DNA of 64,000 bases from Streptomyces sp. NBC_01244 (lineage in GTDB: Bacteria > Actinomycetota > Actinomycetes > Streptomycetales > Streptomycetaceae), in assembly GCF_035987325.1 (NCBI RefSeq), contig NZ_CP108490.1, positions 62,001 to 126,000 of the forward strand, written 5' to 3'. The notes below the pieces were generated by a model, which saw only the letters and a list, made by a program, of their open reading frames with translations, had not been told where the DNA came from and ran no database searches. This document shows, one piece after another, positions 40,696 through 49,790 of the stretch. Made by a program: the position numbers and the translations under genes. Every line of letters starts with the position of its first letter. Positions within the stretch are counted from its first letter, which is position 1.

Positions 40696-42512
40696 CAGCT
40701 ACCACTTCCTCCTGGAATGGGCCGGACCGGTGCGGCCGGAGTGGACGGGGCGGACGGAGCACGCGGAGTGCTCGGGGTGGACGGCGTGGACGGCGTGGGA
40801 ACGGTCGCAGGGCCCGCCCCCGAGGACGTTCCGGCCGGGCCGCCCGAGGCCGGAGCCCCCGCCGGAGCGGGAGAAGGCGCGGGAGAAGGCGCGGGAGGGG
40901 AGGCCGGAGAGCCCGCGGGCTGTGCGGGCAGCGGGATGGTGGAAGGGCCCGCGGGTGAGTTCGGACTCGCGGAGGGACTCGAGGCCGCAGAGGACTCCCC
41001 CCCGCCACCGGCCGCGTGGTCGGCGGGAATCGTGGAGGAGCCGACAGGGTTCGCGGTGCCCGCTCCCGCAGCCGCCGGCACGGAGGACGAGTCGCCGCCT
41101 TCCGAACCCGGGGCGCCTTCGCCCCCGGCCGGGACGACCGAACCGCCGGTGGGGCTGGAGGACGGCGCGCTGCTCGGCGCACCCTCACCGCCGGAACCGC
41201 CGCCAGGGCCGCCGGTGGAGGAGCCGCCGGTGGAGGAGCCGCCGGTGGAGGAGCCGCCGGACTGCGGTCCGCCCTCGCCGCCGCCCTGGTCCGCGATGGT
41301 GTCCGCGCCCTGGGCCTTGTTCTTGGCCATGTCGACACCGGCCTTGACGGCGGTCAGGGCCGCGCCGACCGGTCCGGCGGCGGCGGTTCCCTTGCCGACG
41401 ACCGAGCTCGTCATCCGTGCGCTCATCGCCGAGTTCGCGGCCTGCGCCGGACCGGGGACCGCCGCGGCCGGACCGGCTTGCCCGGCGGCCTTGCGGGTGT
41501 TCATCAGGGAACCCATCTCGTCCCCGAAGCCCGGCAGCCACTTGTAGATGGAGGCGCTGGAGAACACCGACAGGAACAGGAGCAGCGCGCCCACGAGGAT
41601 CGTGTTGACCGCGTCGGCGTTGCCGCTCTTGTCCGAGTTCATGATGGCCGCGGCCAGCCCGAACAGGGCGAACAGCACTGGCTTGGCCAGCAGGAGGGCC
41701 AGGAGCATGCCCACCCACTTCTTCGTCTTGCCCCACAAGTCACGGTCGACCAACCCGGCGTTGACCAGCGGACCGAGCGCCGCTCCGATATAGAGGGCGC
41801 CGGCGCGGATCAGCAGCTCGATCCAGACCAGCAGCGCGGCCACGATGATCAGCAGGAACACGATGATCAGGACGACAGGCGCCTGTGTGGCGTCGGTCTT
41901 CAGGATGACCTTCGTCAGCTTCTCGATGAAGGCCTTGCCCTCCTGGATGGCGTTGCCCGCGAACACCTTCGTGATCTCGTCGACGAGCTGGTTGAGGAAG
42001 ACCAGGGCGGCCGGGGTGAAGGCGTTCACCATGACCTGGAGCAGGAGCAGTCCCACCGCCTCGGAGACCGCGGTGACGGGCGAGATCCCGGAGACGACAC
42101 GCTTGGCCACCGCGACGAGCCACAGGATGAGCGTCAGGAGCGTGGAGACGCCGAAGATCAGGGCGTAGGTCTTGAGGAAGCCCGGATTGGTGAAGTCCAC
42201 CTTGGTGGTGGCGTCCATCAGTCCGATGATCTTCCCCAGGAACCATGCCGCGCCCTCGCCCATCTTCTTCGCGATGAACCCGAACGGGTCGGACGCGAAG
42301 TCGGCGATCGCGCCGACCGCATCGTTGATGTCGCAGGCTTCCGAGATGCCGGGGATGTCGCAGGCGCTGGGCAGGGCCTGGGCGGCCGGCGCGGTGAACA
42401 GCAGCCACAGGGGCACCAGCAGCCCGGCGGTGATCGTGGCGGGCAGCGACCGCAGCACCCTCAGGCGCGGTGAGCGGCGCCGGGGGGCTTCAGCGGGAGT
42501 ACGGCGCGACAT
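40695..42512 (-). CDS. VirB6/TrbL-like polytopic membrane protein
   Basis: 605 residues. N-terminal signal-like helix (~28-47), then at least six membrane helices between ~115 and 330 (ALIFGVSTLLTLILWLVAV, SEAVGLLLLQVMVNAFTPAALVFL, VVLIIVFLLIIVAALLVWIELLI, WVGMLLALLLAKPVLFALFGLAAAIM, ILVGALLLFLSVFSSASIY). The last ~200 residues are low-complexity Gly/Ser/Pro/Ala, including three GGSST repeats encoded by a 15-bp tandem repeat (41212-41262). The fold and place fit the inner-membrane channel component VirB6/TrbL. Confidence 0.8.
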   Translation of the reverse strand: MSRRTPAEAPRRRSPRLRVLRSLPATITAGLLVPLWLLFTAPAAQALPSACDIPGISEACDINDAVGAIADFASDPFGFIAKKMGEGAAWFLGKIIGLMDATTKVDFTNPGFLKTYALIFGVSTLLTLILWLVAVAKRVVSGISPVTAVSEAVGLLLLQVMVNAFTPAALVFLNQLVDEITKVFAGNAIQEGKAFIEKLTKVILKTDATQAPVVLIIVFLLIIVAALLVWIELLIRAGALYIGAALGPLVNAGLVDRDLWGKTKKWVGMLLALLLAKPVLFALFGLAAAIMNSDKSGNADAVNTILVGALLLFLSVFSSASIYKWLPGFGDEMGSLMNTRKAAGQAGPAAAVPGPAQAANSAMSARMTSSVVGKGTAAAGPVGAALTAVKAGVDMAKNKAQGADTIADQGGGEGGPQSGGSSTGGSSTGGSSTGGPGGGSGGEGAPSSAPSSSPTGGSVVPAGGEGAPGSEGGDSSSVPAAAGAGTANPVGSSTIPADHAAGGGGESSAASSPSASPNSPAGPSTIPLPAQPAGSPASPPAPSPAPSPAPAGAPASGGPAGTSSGAGPATVPTPSTPSTPSTPRAPSAPSTPAAPVRPIPGGSGS

Positions 42513-43287
42513 TCGCGTCCCCTCCCAGCTGCCGGAAGGAGTCGGGGGCGGACGGCTGGCCGGCCGTCGCCTGCGGGACGAGCCCCGCGGAGCGGGTGAT
42601 GCCGACCGCCCGCCAGTCGCCGTCCACCCACCGCAGGGTGTAGTTCCACTGGTTGAACTCGCTGGTCGGCGTCAGCTTCGAGGTGCTGTCGGCAACGCCG
42701 GTGACGGCGGCCGTCCACAGCTCGACGGTGACGACGTCCGTGCTGAAACTCGTGACCTGCGCCGACAGGGTGGCCTGCCGGTTGATCAGCGGGGCCCCAC
42801 CCTGGGTCAGGCCGCTCTTGAGCACGCCGAGCTTGGCCATGGCCGCCTCGGACTGCTCGTCCAGGGTCTGGAGGCGCTGCGCCACGGACTCCGGGGCCAT
42901 GATCACGTTGGTGATCTTGTGGCGGATGTCCTTGTCGGCGAGGAACAGGGCGGTGGACTGCACGGCCTGGAAGTTCGCGGCAGCCGCCTTCGCCCCCTCC
43001 TTGGTCCGCTCGTACCCGACCGGCACACCGTCCTTCGTGCGCAGGGACCCCGTGGTGCCCGCGCCCTCGGTGTTGCCGCCGTCGGCTTCCTTGCTCTTGC
43101 CGGGGGCAGCGACCGGGGAGCCGGCCTTCGGGGTGCCGGAGGTGAAGAGGTTGGCGATGAGCAGCCCGGCCAGGGTGCAGACCACGACGGCGATGACGAT
43201 GAGGGTCAGCGGCTTGGGGCCGGACCGGCGGGGCGCGCGGTCGGCCGACCACGGTCGGCCTTCGGAGTTGCTGTCGTTGTTCGTCAT
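42490..43287 (-). CDS. VirB8-like membrane protein
   Basis: 265 residues: basic cytoplasmic start (RAPRRSGPKP), one helix at ~27-48 (LTLIVIAVVVCTLAGLLIANLF), linker, then a periplasm-side domain with EGAKAAAANFQAVQSTALFL and a C-terminal WNYTLRWVDGDWRAVGI, which resembles NTF2-like VirB8/TcpC domains. It overlaps the next gene by 23 bases. Structural part of the channel. Confidence 0.7.
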   Translation of the reverse strand: MTNNDSNSEGRPWSADRAPRRSGPKPLTLIVIAVVVCTLAGLLIANLFTSGTPKAGSPVAAPGKSKEADGGNTEGAGTTGSLRTKDGVPVGYERTKEGAKAAAANFQAVQSTALFLADKDIRHKITNVIMAPESVAQRLQTLDEQSEAAMAKLGVLKSGLTQGGAPLINRQATLSAQVTSFSTDVVTVELWTAAVTGVADSTSKLTPTSEFNQWNYTLRWVDGDWRAVGITRSAGLVPQATAGQPSAPDSFRQLGGDANVAPYSR

Positions 43288-43297
43288 GGAGATCGCC

Positions 43298-43618
43298 TCA
43301 GATGCCCATGCCGTAGACGGCCGTGAAGATGGCTGCGGCGGACGCGACGAGGAAGATCCCCACCAGGCCGCCGACGATCTGGCCCTTGCCGGTGTCGGTG
43401 TGCATCGTGCTGTTGCCGGAGCCGACCCAGCCCTTCGACTTGGCGATGCCCATCAGGAACGTCGCCGCCGACACGACCAGGACCCCCGCGGCGATGACGC
43501 CGATGATCACCTTCGAAGTCGCTCCAAGCGCCCCGAAGGGGCCCCAGCTCGGGTCCACACCGCCGATCACGTCACCAACGCTGTCAGCGAGAACCATCCA
43601 CTTACCGTCAGAAGCCAT
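43298..43618 (-). CDS. VirB2/pilin-like small membrane protein
   Basis: 106 residues with two hydrophobic helices (~36-56 VIIGVIAAGVLVVSAATFLMG and ~80-101 GQIVGGLVGIFLVASAAAIFTAV) and a short loop, the layout of VirB2-like pilins or channel subunits. Its place between VirB8-like and peptidoglycan-hydrolase genes supports this. No signal cleavage site is obvious. Confidence 0.6.
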   Translation of the reverse strand: MASDGKWMVLADSVGDVIGGVDPSWGPFGALGATSKVIIGVIAAGVLVVSAATFLMGIAKSKGWVGSGNSTMHTDTGKGQIVGGLVGIFLVASAAAIFTAVYGMGI

Positions 43619-43702
43619 GAGTTTGTCCTTTAATGGGAGATGGGCCCGGACCCCGGAAGAGGGTCCGGACGAAGGGGCGGAAACGCCCGGGGAAAAATGC
43701 GG

Positions 43703-44695
43703 TCATCCGATGTGCCGCATGGCGACGATCTGGCCCTGCCACCAGGACATGGGCTTGATCCGCACGTTCAGTCCGGTCCGCGGGGCCTCGATGACCTCGC
43801 CGTTGCCGATGTACATGCCAACGTGCTCCGGCACGGCGGCGCTGCCCACGCTGAAGAGCAGGTCGCCGGGGCGCAGCTGGCTGATCGCGGCGACCGGGGT
43901 GCCGGAGTGCACCTGGTCGTAGGTGGTCCTCGGCAAGTTCACGCCGGCCGCGCCCCACGCCATCTGCATGAGCGAGGAGCAGTCGCAGCCGTTCATGCTC
44001 TTGTAGGGGAAGTTGCAGCTTCCGCCCCACTGGTAGGGGGTGTTCAGCGCGGTCTTCGCGGCGGCGATGGCCCGCGCTGCGCCGCCGGAGCCCGGGGGCA
44101 GCGGTACCTGGCCGTCGGCAGCCGCGGCCCACTTCGCGGCCAGCGAGGTGATCTCCTCCACGTAGCCGCGGGTCTCGTCGTAGGGCGGGACCCCGTTGTA
44201 GTGCAGGACTGCGCCGTCTCCGGCGTTGTAGGCGGCGAGCATGTTCTTGACCGAGTCGCCGGGCACGTTCTTGACGATCTCGGCGAGCTTGCAGTCGTAG
44301 GCGACCGCGGCCGGGATCGCGTCCGCCGGATTCAGCGGATCCTTCTTCCCGTCGCCGTCGCCGTCGACCCCGTACACGGCCCACGTGCCGGGGATGAACT
44401 GAGCGATGCCCAGCGCTCCCGCGCCGCCGTCGGGCGGGTTCGGCCGGAAGCCGGACTCCTGGTGGAGCTGCGCGGCCAGGAGGGACGCGGTCACCTGGGG
44501 GCAGGTATTCGCCATCGCCTTGTCGATGAGCTTGCGGACCCAGTCGGGCACCGGGGCGTCGGCCGCGATCGAGCCGCCGGGGCCGTTGTTGGCCGCCCGC
44601 GCTCCCCCGGCCCCGCCCAGCATCATCATCAGCGCGAAGACCAGGATGAGGACGAGCACGAAGGCGGCAGCGCCGGCCTGTATCAGCTTGTTCAC
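43703..44695 (-). CDS. bifunctional lytic transglycosylase / NlpC-P60 peptidase
   Basis: 330 residues. N-terminal membrane helix (~9-28). Transglycosylase domain ~50-190 with catalytic Glu80 in QLHQESGF and the GIAQFIPGTW and AAYNAG motifs. NlpC/P60 domain ~205-330 with Cys239 (DCSSL) and His291 (PEHVGMYIG). Such VirB1-like enzymes open the peptidoglycan for the transfer channel in Gram-positive conjugation. Seven bases separate it from the lipoprotein gene upstream. Confidence 0.9.
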   Translation of the reverse strand: MNKLIQAGAAAFVLVLILVFALMMMLGGAGGARAANNGPGGSIAADAPVPDWVRKLIDKAMANTCPQVTASLLAAQLHQESGFRPNPPDGGAGALGIAQFIPGTWAVYGVDGDGDGKKDPLNPADAIPAAVAYDCKLAEIVKNVPGDSVKNMLAAYNAGDGAVLHYNGVPPYDETRGYVEEITSLAAKWAAAADGQVPLPPGSGGAARAIAAAKTALNTPYQWGGSCNFPYKSMNGCDCSSLMQMAWGAAGVNLPRTTYDQVHSGTPVAAISQLRPGDLLFSVGSAAVPEHVGMYIGNGEVIEAPRTGLNVRIKPMSWWQGQIVAMRHIG

Positions 44696-44704
44696 GCCGG
44701 CCGC

Positions 44705-45331
44705 CTACGCGTACGGCAGCGCGATGACGCGCCACGTGCCGTCGGCGCCGCGTTCGAGCTGGATGGCGACCTGCTTGGTCTCGGTGGTGGCCTGCCCCTT
44801 CTCGGGTGCGGTGGTGAGCCGGTACACCACCCGCGCGAGCGCGGAGGTGGCCGTCGGGGCCGGAGCACCGTCGGGAATCGACACCTTCAGGACCGTCGCG
44901 GTGACGGTCGTCTTGTCGGCCGTCCACTGCCGCCACACCGAGTTCGTGCTCGCCCGGGGCGTGCTGATCGACGCACCGAGGTCCGGCGAGGCGTAAACCG
45001 CGGCCCGCTTGCCCGCCTCCGTGTACGCCGAGTCCTTGCCCGGCCGCGCGTCGTGGCTCGCCCAGGCGGCCGCGAAGTCCGCGGCGACCTTCGCGATGTC
45101 CTGCGGGAGCTCGGCCCCTTCGGAGGCGGCCGGGCCCTCGGGTACGGGGATCGTCCCGCTGCCCGGCGCGGGGCCGGCGGCGGCCGACGTGGTGGGGGCC
45201 AGCTCCGGGGGCTCCGCCACTGGGGTGCCGCCGGAGCCGCAGGCCGTCAGGGCAGCACTCAGCGCGGCCAGCGCGAGACCGGAAGACGCCAGACGTGAAC
45301 AAATACGGATAGATAGGAGTTCTGAGGGCAT
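44705..45331 (-). CDS. transfer lipoprotein
   Basis: 208 residues from ATG 45331. Lipobox LSAALTAC with the lipidated Cys near residue 31. A Pro/Ala linker is followed by a domain ending VAIQLERGADGTWRVIALPYA, which resembles the C-terminal strand pair of VirB8/TcpC-type folds. First gene of the T4SS operon; its promoter must lie upstream of 45331. No named family. Confidence 0.55.
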   Translation of the reverse strand: MPSELLSIRICSRLASSGLALAALSAALTACGSGGTPVAEPPELAPTTSAAAGPAPGSGTIPVPEGPAASEGAELPQDIAKVAADFAAAWASHDARPGKDSAYTEAGKRAAVYASPDLGASISTPRASTNSVWRQWTADKTTVTATVLKVSIPDGAPAPTATSALARVVYRLTTAPEKGQATTETKQVAIQLERGADGTWRVIALPYA

Positions 45332-45528
45332 GGAGAATCCGCCTGCGGCTCGGTGAAAGCGAAGAAGAAGATGGGGTGCCGACGGCCCGCCGGGGCCAGA
45401 GGACTGCGCAGTCAGGGCATGCCTTCGCACCCCGGCTCCCGGGCGCGGCTGGTGAGCACCAGGCCGTCCAAGAGGTCAGCGGGAGCGGAGAAGGCCCTGA
45501 GGCAGAGGCAGGGGCCAGCGGCGTGCCG

Positions 45529-45807
45529 CTACGACGGACCCGAGCCGGCCGTCGTACGGTGCGGACCCGCTAGGGGAGTCCGGGCAGCCGCGAACACGGG
45601 GCCGCGGGCCCGGAGCGAGACGCTCGGCCCCGAGCAGCCGGGCGCGAAGTAGGCATGTCCCGCCGACGGCTTCGGCGCCGAGGCGGACAGAGCGGCCGTA
45701 CCCGCGACAGGAGCGGTGTGGCAGGCGGAACGTGACGGTCCGGCGATGGCCGGCACCAGAACCCCGGCGCCGGTGGCGGCCAGGTCTTTGCGTACGAGTG
45801 ATCGCAT
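45529..45807 (-). CDS. possible small secreted protein, 92 aa
   Basis: ATG 45807 encodes MRSLVRKDLAATGAGVLVPAIAG, a basic start and hydrophobic stretch like a signal peptide, followed by Ala/Ser/Pro-rich sequence. No good ribosome site and high G+C everywhere make this weak; it may be a chance frame. Confidence 0.25.
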   Translation of the reverse strand: MRSLVRKDLAATGAGVLVPAIAGPSRSACHTAPVAGTAALSASAPKPSAGHAYFAPGCSGPSVSLRARGPVFAAARTPLAGPHRTTAGSGPS

Positions 45808-46021
45808 GAAAAACTGCCCTTGATCCAGGGAACCGGGCCGCAGCTTCCTACGGCGATACGACCCAGCTCCCGGTGAACCGCGTCCCCTCCCCGGAGACGC
45901 GTCCCGGTGTTCGGGGGATCCCACTCCCCTGAACACCGGCCTTACTCGGGCTCTTTGATGCCGCAGCACATGGCACGGCCCCTCCCCCGACCCCATCCGG
46001 CCCACGTCGAACAGCACGTGC

Positions 46022-46081
46022 TTAGCGGGCTAGACTCCGCGCGCCCAAATCATGAGACGCGCTTCATCTAGCGGGCTAGAT
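46022..46081. promoter_or_regulatory. two TAGCGGGCTAGA operator-like sites
   Basis: TTAGCGGGCTAGA at 46022-46034 and the perfect palindrome ATCTAGC-GG-GCTAGAT at 46066-46081, 45 bp apart, in the A/T-rich region upstream of the XRE regulator. A likely binding site for that regulator. Confidence 0.6.
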
Positions 46082-46300
46082 AAGGCGTGGATCAACATAC
46101 GTCGACGCTCGTTGCGACTGCAAGCCGATAAGTCGTAGATCACACCGTTGCCCGATTCGTCATGGACACGACCAGTCAATAAGCGTTCTAGACGTGGGTA
46201 GTTGTGCCATTTAGCAAATTCCGTCTAGCACAGTAGATAATCAAGGTTGGCGGTTCGGGCTGAACTGCCCCCGCATGGCAACGGACAGGAGTGATTCCCC

Positions 46301-46813
46301 ATGGGCGAAGAGAGCCCGCCCGGCCGCGAGCAGACGATGGCCCAGCGCCTCGACTTCCTGATCCGGACCCTGCACCCGCCCGGCCGCGGGCCGTACACCT
46401 ACCTGGAGATCGCTGACGGCACCAAGCAGCTGCCCGGCCCCTCCGTGTCCCACGGCACTGTGCAGACCATCCACAAGGGCGTCAACACCAACCCCGGCAT
46501 CGACTCGATCCGCGCCCTCGCCGGCTTCTTCGGAGTCAGCACCGGCTATCTGGCCGACGGAGAGAACTCCACCGCGGTCGAGAAGAGGCTGGAGGAGCGT
46601 ATCGCCCGTCTGCACGAGGAGACCCGCAGGGCCGCCGCAGCCGACGAGTTCGCCCAGGTCCTGGAAGACGAGAACGTCCAGGCCGCCGCGTTCCGCCTCG
46701 GCGGCCTCTCGGCCGGATCCCTCAAGTCGGTCACCGCGCTGATCAAGCACCTCCGCAAAACCGAAGGCCTGCCGGACGTCAAGCCCGGCCGGGGCCGACG
46801 CACCAAGAGCTGA
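46301..46813 (+). CDS. XRE-family regulator
   Basis: 170 residues from ATG 46301. Helix-turn-helix over ~12-85: MAQRLDFLIRTLHPPGRGPYTYLEIADGTKQL...VSHGTVQTIHKGVNTNPGIDSIRALAGFFGVSTGYL, the Streptomyces XRE type found next to ImmA/IrrE-like genes. A charged C-terminal helix follows. Downstream come a metallopeptidase and a membrane protein, a three-gene module repeatedly seen in actinobacteria. The paired palindromes upstream suggest autoregulation. Confidence 0.75.
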   Translation: MGEESPPGREQTMAQRLDFLIRTLHPPGRGPYTYLEIADGTKQLPGPSVSHGTVQTIHKGVNTNPGIDSIRALAGFFGVSTGYLADGENSTAVEKRLEERIARLHEETRRAAAADEFAQVLEDENVQAAAFRLGGLSAGSLKSVTALIKHLRKTEGLPDVKPGRGRRTKS

Positions 46814-46977
46814 AACGACACGTCGAGCCCAAATCACCCAAAGCTGCATCTACCTGACATGTGAGCAACAATTTTCAGCCATTGTGAAAATTTCGCCTAA
46901 GCTCCATACCGACAGGGCAGTACAAATCCGGCTCGAAGCAGCAGTGCACCTTCCCGCCGGACGGCGAGAGGCAGTCG

Positions 46978-47670
46978 ATGAGCTGGTGGAAGCGGGGCGA
47001 CCGCGAGTGCGTCGCCATCGTCAACCAGCTGTCCATCCCACAGCCGTTCAACCTTGAAGCATTCTGCGAGGGCATAGCCGCCCTCCGCGGGAGGCCCCTC
47101 ATCCTGCTGCCCCTCGACGGACCACCCGACCCAGCCCTGCCCTGCGGCATCTGGCTCGGCCTCGACGTCGCCGACCTCATCTTCTACGACGCCGCTGCTG
47201 CCGCCATCCTCAAGACGCAGATCGTCTTCCACGAGATCGCGCACATGCTCCTGGGTCACACCGCGCCCGAGCTCGACGTACCGCAGACGCCCTCCGAAGA
47301 CGACCTCTCCCTGGCCGCCGAGCACTTCCAGCGCCTCCTCACCCGCACCCGCGGCGCCGTTTCCGCATTCGACCACCCCGACCTCCCGCTCGGCGCGATC
47401 ATCCGCGCCGAAGCAACCCGGATCCGCGCCCTCGCGTCCATGACCGAAACCGTCGACGAGGAACTTGGGCTGGACCTCAGCCGCATCGCGCACCTGATGG
47501 GCCGTAGCAAGTTCGCCTCGCCCCAGGAACGCGCCGCCGAGACGCTGGCCACCCTCATCCACGAGCGGGCCAGCCGGCACACTACCCACTCCAGCTCCAC
47601 CGAAGCCGAAGACCGCCTGGGCCGTCTCCACGACGCCCTCGGCCACCCGCTGCGGAACACCTGGTCGTGA
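46978..47670 (+). CDS. ImmA/IrrE-like metallopeptidase
   Basis: 230 residues from ATG 46978 after CGAGAGG. The zinc motif is FHEIAHMLLGH (H85, E86, H89), in the context of ImmA/IrrE proteins that cleave XRE repressors. The preceding gene encodes such a regulator, so it is the natural substrate. The C-terminal half is helical. The module may sense a signal and derepress local genes. Confidence 0.7.
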   Translation: MSWWKRGDRECVAIVNQLSIPQPFNLEAFCEGIAALRGRPLILLPLDGPPDPALPCGIWLGLDVADLIFYDAAAAAILKTQIVFHEIAHMLLGHTAPELDVPQTPSEDDLSLAAEHFQRLLTRTRGAVSAFDHPDLPLGAIIRAEATRIRALASMTETVDEELGLDLSRIAHLMGRSKFASPQERAAETLATLIHERASRHTTHSSSTEAEDRLGRLHDALGHPLRNTWS

Positions 47671-47671
47671 C

Positions 47672-48835
47672 GTGCAAGCCGTAGAGGTCGGCGTGCTCGC
47701 CATGCTCTGGACCGTCACGATCTGGCGCGCGCCCTCCGCCTTCCGCACCCCCAAACAGCGGGCCCTGTGGCTGTCCTTCGCCGCCTTGGCCGTCGCCATC
47801 ACCCTGCGCGTGCCTGCCGTCATGCACAGTCTCGACGACTGGTTCCACGTCAACAGCCTCTCCACCCTCATCAAGCACTGGGCGGGCATCGTCGCGGCCG
47901 GCGCCGTCGTCGAGTTCGTCGCCGCCATCTCCCGCCCAGACCACCACCGAGGGTTCCGCCCCCGCCATTACACCGCCCTCGCCACGATGGGGCTCCTCGC
48001 AGTGCTCTTCCAGTTCGTCCCCCGCGAACACGAGGTCGACGACTTCTTCCTGGAACACGCCGGCAGCAGCTGGGCCACCGCCTACTACAGCGCCTTCCTC
48101 TCCTACCTCGGCTTCGCGATGGCCGCTTCCGCCCGGCTCTACTGGACCAGCGTCCGCCACGCCACCAGTCGCTTCCTGCGCTTCGGCCTGCGCCTAATGG
48201 CCATCGGCAGCACCTCCGGAGCCCTCTACGCCACCACGCGCGTCCTCTACCTCCTCGGCCGCCTCCTTGGGGTCACCCCCGTCACCACCGATGCGCTCGC
48301 CGACACCCTCACCGATCTCCTCAAGTACCTCTCCATCAGCCTCATCCTGATCGGCAGCAGCGTCCCTGCGCTCGGGGTCGCCTGCCGGACGATCAGGGAC
48401 TGGCGCCGCCTCCGAAGCCTTCAGCCTCTCTGGCGCGACCTCACCACCTCCACCCCGGAGATCGTCCTCAAGGGCACACTTCTCCGCGGCCCCCGCCTTC
48501 GGCTCCATCGCTGCGTCATCGAGATCAGGGACGCAGGCCTCGCCCTCGCGCCCTACACCAGCGACGCGATCCGCGAAGCCGCATTCCGTACTGCGGACGC
48601 CGCCGGATACGACCACCAGAGCAGCCCTGCGGCGGAAGCCCTCCGGCTGCGCGCCGCCCGGGAGGCCAAGGCAACCGGTCTGCCGCCGGTCGCGGAGGTC
48701 CCGGAGGCTGGAGCCCAAGGCCTCCAGGACTCGGACTTCGACGCGGAGGTCGACCGACTCCTCCAGCTCGCGAGGGTGTACCACTCCCCCATGGCTGACG
48801 AGTTCGTTGCCAGACAGGCCGACAGCGAGGTCTAG
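47672..48835 (+). CDS. MAB_1171c-type polytopic membrane protein
   Basis: 387 residues; GTG 47672 follows the peptidase stop by one base. Seven or so membrane helices are visible in residues 1-240 (WLSFAALAVAITLRVP, WAGIVAAGAVVEFVAAI, ALATMGLLAVLFQFVP, YYSAFLSYLGFAMAAS, LMAIGSTSGALYATTRVLYLLG, LKYLSISLILIGSSVPALG). A cytoplasmic C-terminal domain follows (PEIVLKGTLLRGPRLRLHRCVIEIRD). This matches the MAB_1171c/DUF6545 family that accompanies XRE and ImmA/IrrE-like genes. Probable signal-sensing partner; transport is only suggested by its historical name. Confidence 0.7.
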   Translation: MQAVEVGVLAMLWTVTIWRAPSAFRTPKQRALWLSFAALAVAITLRVPAVMHSLDDWFHVNSLSTLIKHWAGIVAAGAVVEFVAAISRPDHHRGFRPRHYTALATMGLLAVLFQFVPREHEVDDFFLEHAGSSWATAYYSAFLSYLGFAMAASARLYWTSVRHATSRFLRFGLRLMAIGSTSGALYATTRVLYLLGRLLGVTPVTTDALADTLTDLLKYLSISLILIGSSVPALGVACRTIRDWRRLRSLQPLWRDLTTSTPEIVLKGTLLRGPRLRLHRCVIEIRDAGLALAPYTSDAIREAAFRTADAAGYDHQSSPAAEALRLRAAREAKATGLPPVAEVPEAGAQGLQDSDFDAEVDRLLQLARVYHSPMADEFVARQADSEV

Positions 48836-48855
48836 AATGTCCTGTTCTGCGGCGA

Positions 48856-48877
48856 GGTGTTGGCGCGTGCCAACACC
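48856..48877. promoter_or_regulatory. GGTGTTGGC-N4-GCCAACACC palindrome, copy 1
   Basis: Nine-bp arms around GCGT, about 180 bases upstream of the first ParA-type gene. Copies 2 and 3 occur at 51081 and 52457. Each is followed ~40 bases later by ATGAAC/T. Confidence 0.7.
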
Positions 48878-48950
48878 ACCCGCGCTCCCTCTTGGGAGGA
48901 GGCGAATACCGACTCGAGCTGCATGAACGCTCAGTGGGGACCGGGTGCTA

Positions 48951-48977
48951 CCCCCGTGCAAGTGTGTGCACAGGGGG
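48951..48977. repeat. CCCCCGTGCA / TGCACAGGGGG inverted repeat upstream of ParA copy 1
   Basis: Arms around AGTGTG with one bulged base. The corresponding place in the second cassette (52552-52573) has GTGCA-GGTGTG-TGCAC. Confidence 0.55.
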
Positions 48978-49058
48978 CTACGGACCTCATTGGCACAAAG
49001 CCTCCTGGTCGCCTCTCTCCTCTACGGATCTGTACCTCGGGCCGGTACGGTGGCTCCC

Positions 49059-49790
49059 ATGCTCATCGCACTGATCTCCGGCCGTAAGTCCATGAAGACA
49101 ACGGCCGCCTCCCTTATCTGCCACGCTCTCGCGGCACGTACGGCGCCCCAGAGCTACGAGCCGATCGGCTACGACGCGGACTCCGCGAACCACTTCAAGA
49201 TGTGGGCGGACGAGGCCGAGGACAACGAGGCGCTGGAGGAGTACCCGTTCCCTGTCCACTCGGTAGCCCACAACAGGTTCCAGAAGGCGGTCGTCCGCGA
49301 GTACCCCCACGAGGGAAAGGTCGGGGTCGTCGACACAGGCCACATGGAAGATCACGTACCGATCGCCAAATCCGTACTGATGGCCTCGGACGTCGCAATC
49401 CTGGTCCTGGAGCCCACCTTCAACGAGACCGAGCGCTTGGTGAAGCAGCTGAGTCTGTCCACGATCATGCGGGACGTGGACAAGCAGCGGGCCAATGAGG
49501 GAAAGCGCCCTCTGCGCCGGTTGATCATGCTCTCGAAGTACTACTCGGCGACCCGGGACTGGGAGGAGGTCCGGGACGACATCCTCGACCAGCAGGTCGA
49601 GAAGGACGAGCACGGGGATCCCGGCGCCTGGCTGGGATGGGAGATCCTGAGCACGAAAATCCCGTACCGAGCTGATCTGTCCCGAGTCGACGCCTTCAAC
49701 CCTCCGAGCCCGGCGCTCGCCCGCAAGATGGGCTTTGACGAGCTGATCACCGAGCTGGAGCAGAAGGGGATCCTCCAGCATGACGTCTGA
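49059..49790 (+). CDS. ParA-family ATPase-like protein, copy 1 (altered Walker A)
   Basis: 243 residues. Clear paralogue of the gene at 52967 (shared MLIAxIS, KTT, HEGKVGVVDTGHMEDH versus HDGKVGLVDTAHLEDS, and VAILVLEPTFNE versus AVILMTEPNLNE). The Walker A is GRKSMKTT: the glycine before the catalytic Lys is Met and one residue is missing, so ATP binding may be impaired or altered. No Shine-Dalgarno precedes ATG 49059; TACGGT nine bases upstream could be a -10, implying a leaderless mRNA. The partner gene overlaps its end by 11 bases. Confidence 0.7.
   Translation: MLIALISGRKSMKTTAASLICHALAARTAPQSYEPIGYDADSANHFKMWADEAEDNEALEEYPFPVHSVAHNRFQKAVVREYPHEGKVGVVDTGHMEDHVPIAKSVLMASDVAILVLEPTFNETERLVKQLSLSTIMRDVDKQRANEGKRPLRRLIMLSKYYSATRDWEEVRDDILDQQVEKDEHGDPGAWLGWEILSTKIPYRADLSRVDAFNPPSPALARKMGFDELITELEQKGILQHDV

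Larger units (their letters stand above)
45332..46300. other. long intergenic region between divergent operons
   Basis: About 970 bases. The left part holds only the weak frame at 45529-45807. From ~46015 the sequence turns A/T-rich and contains the paired palindromes at 46022-46081; promoters for the T4SS operon and the XRE module are expected here. Confidence 0.45.

Noticed and set aside
41212..41262. 15-bp tandem repeats as a mobile or regulatory element
   Set aside because: They simply encode three GGSST units in the low-complexity tail of the VirB6/TrbL-like protein and keep the frame.
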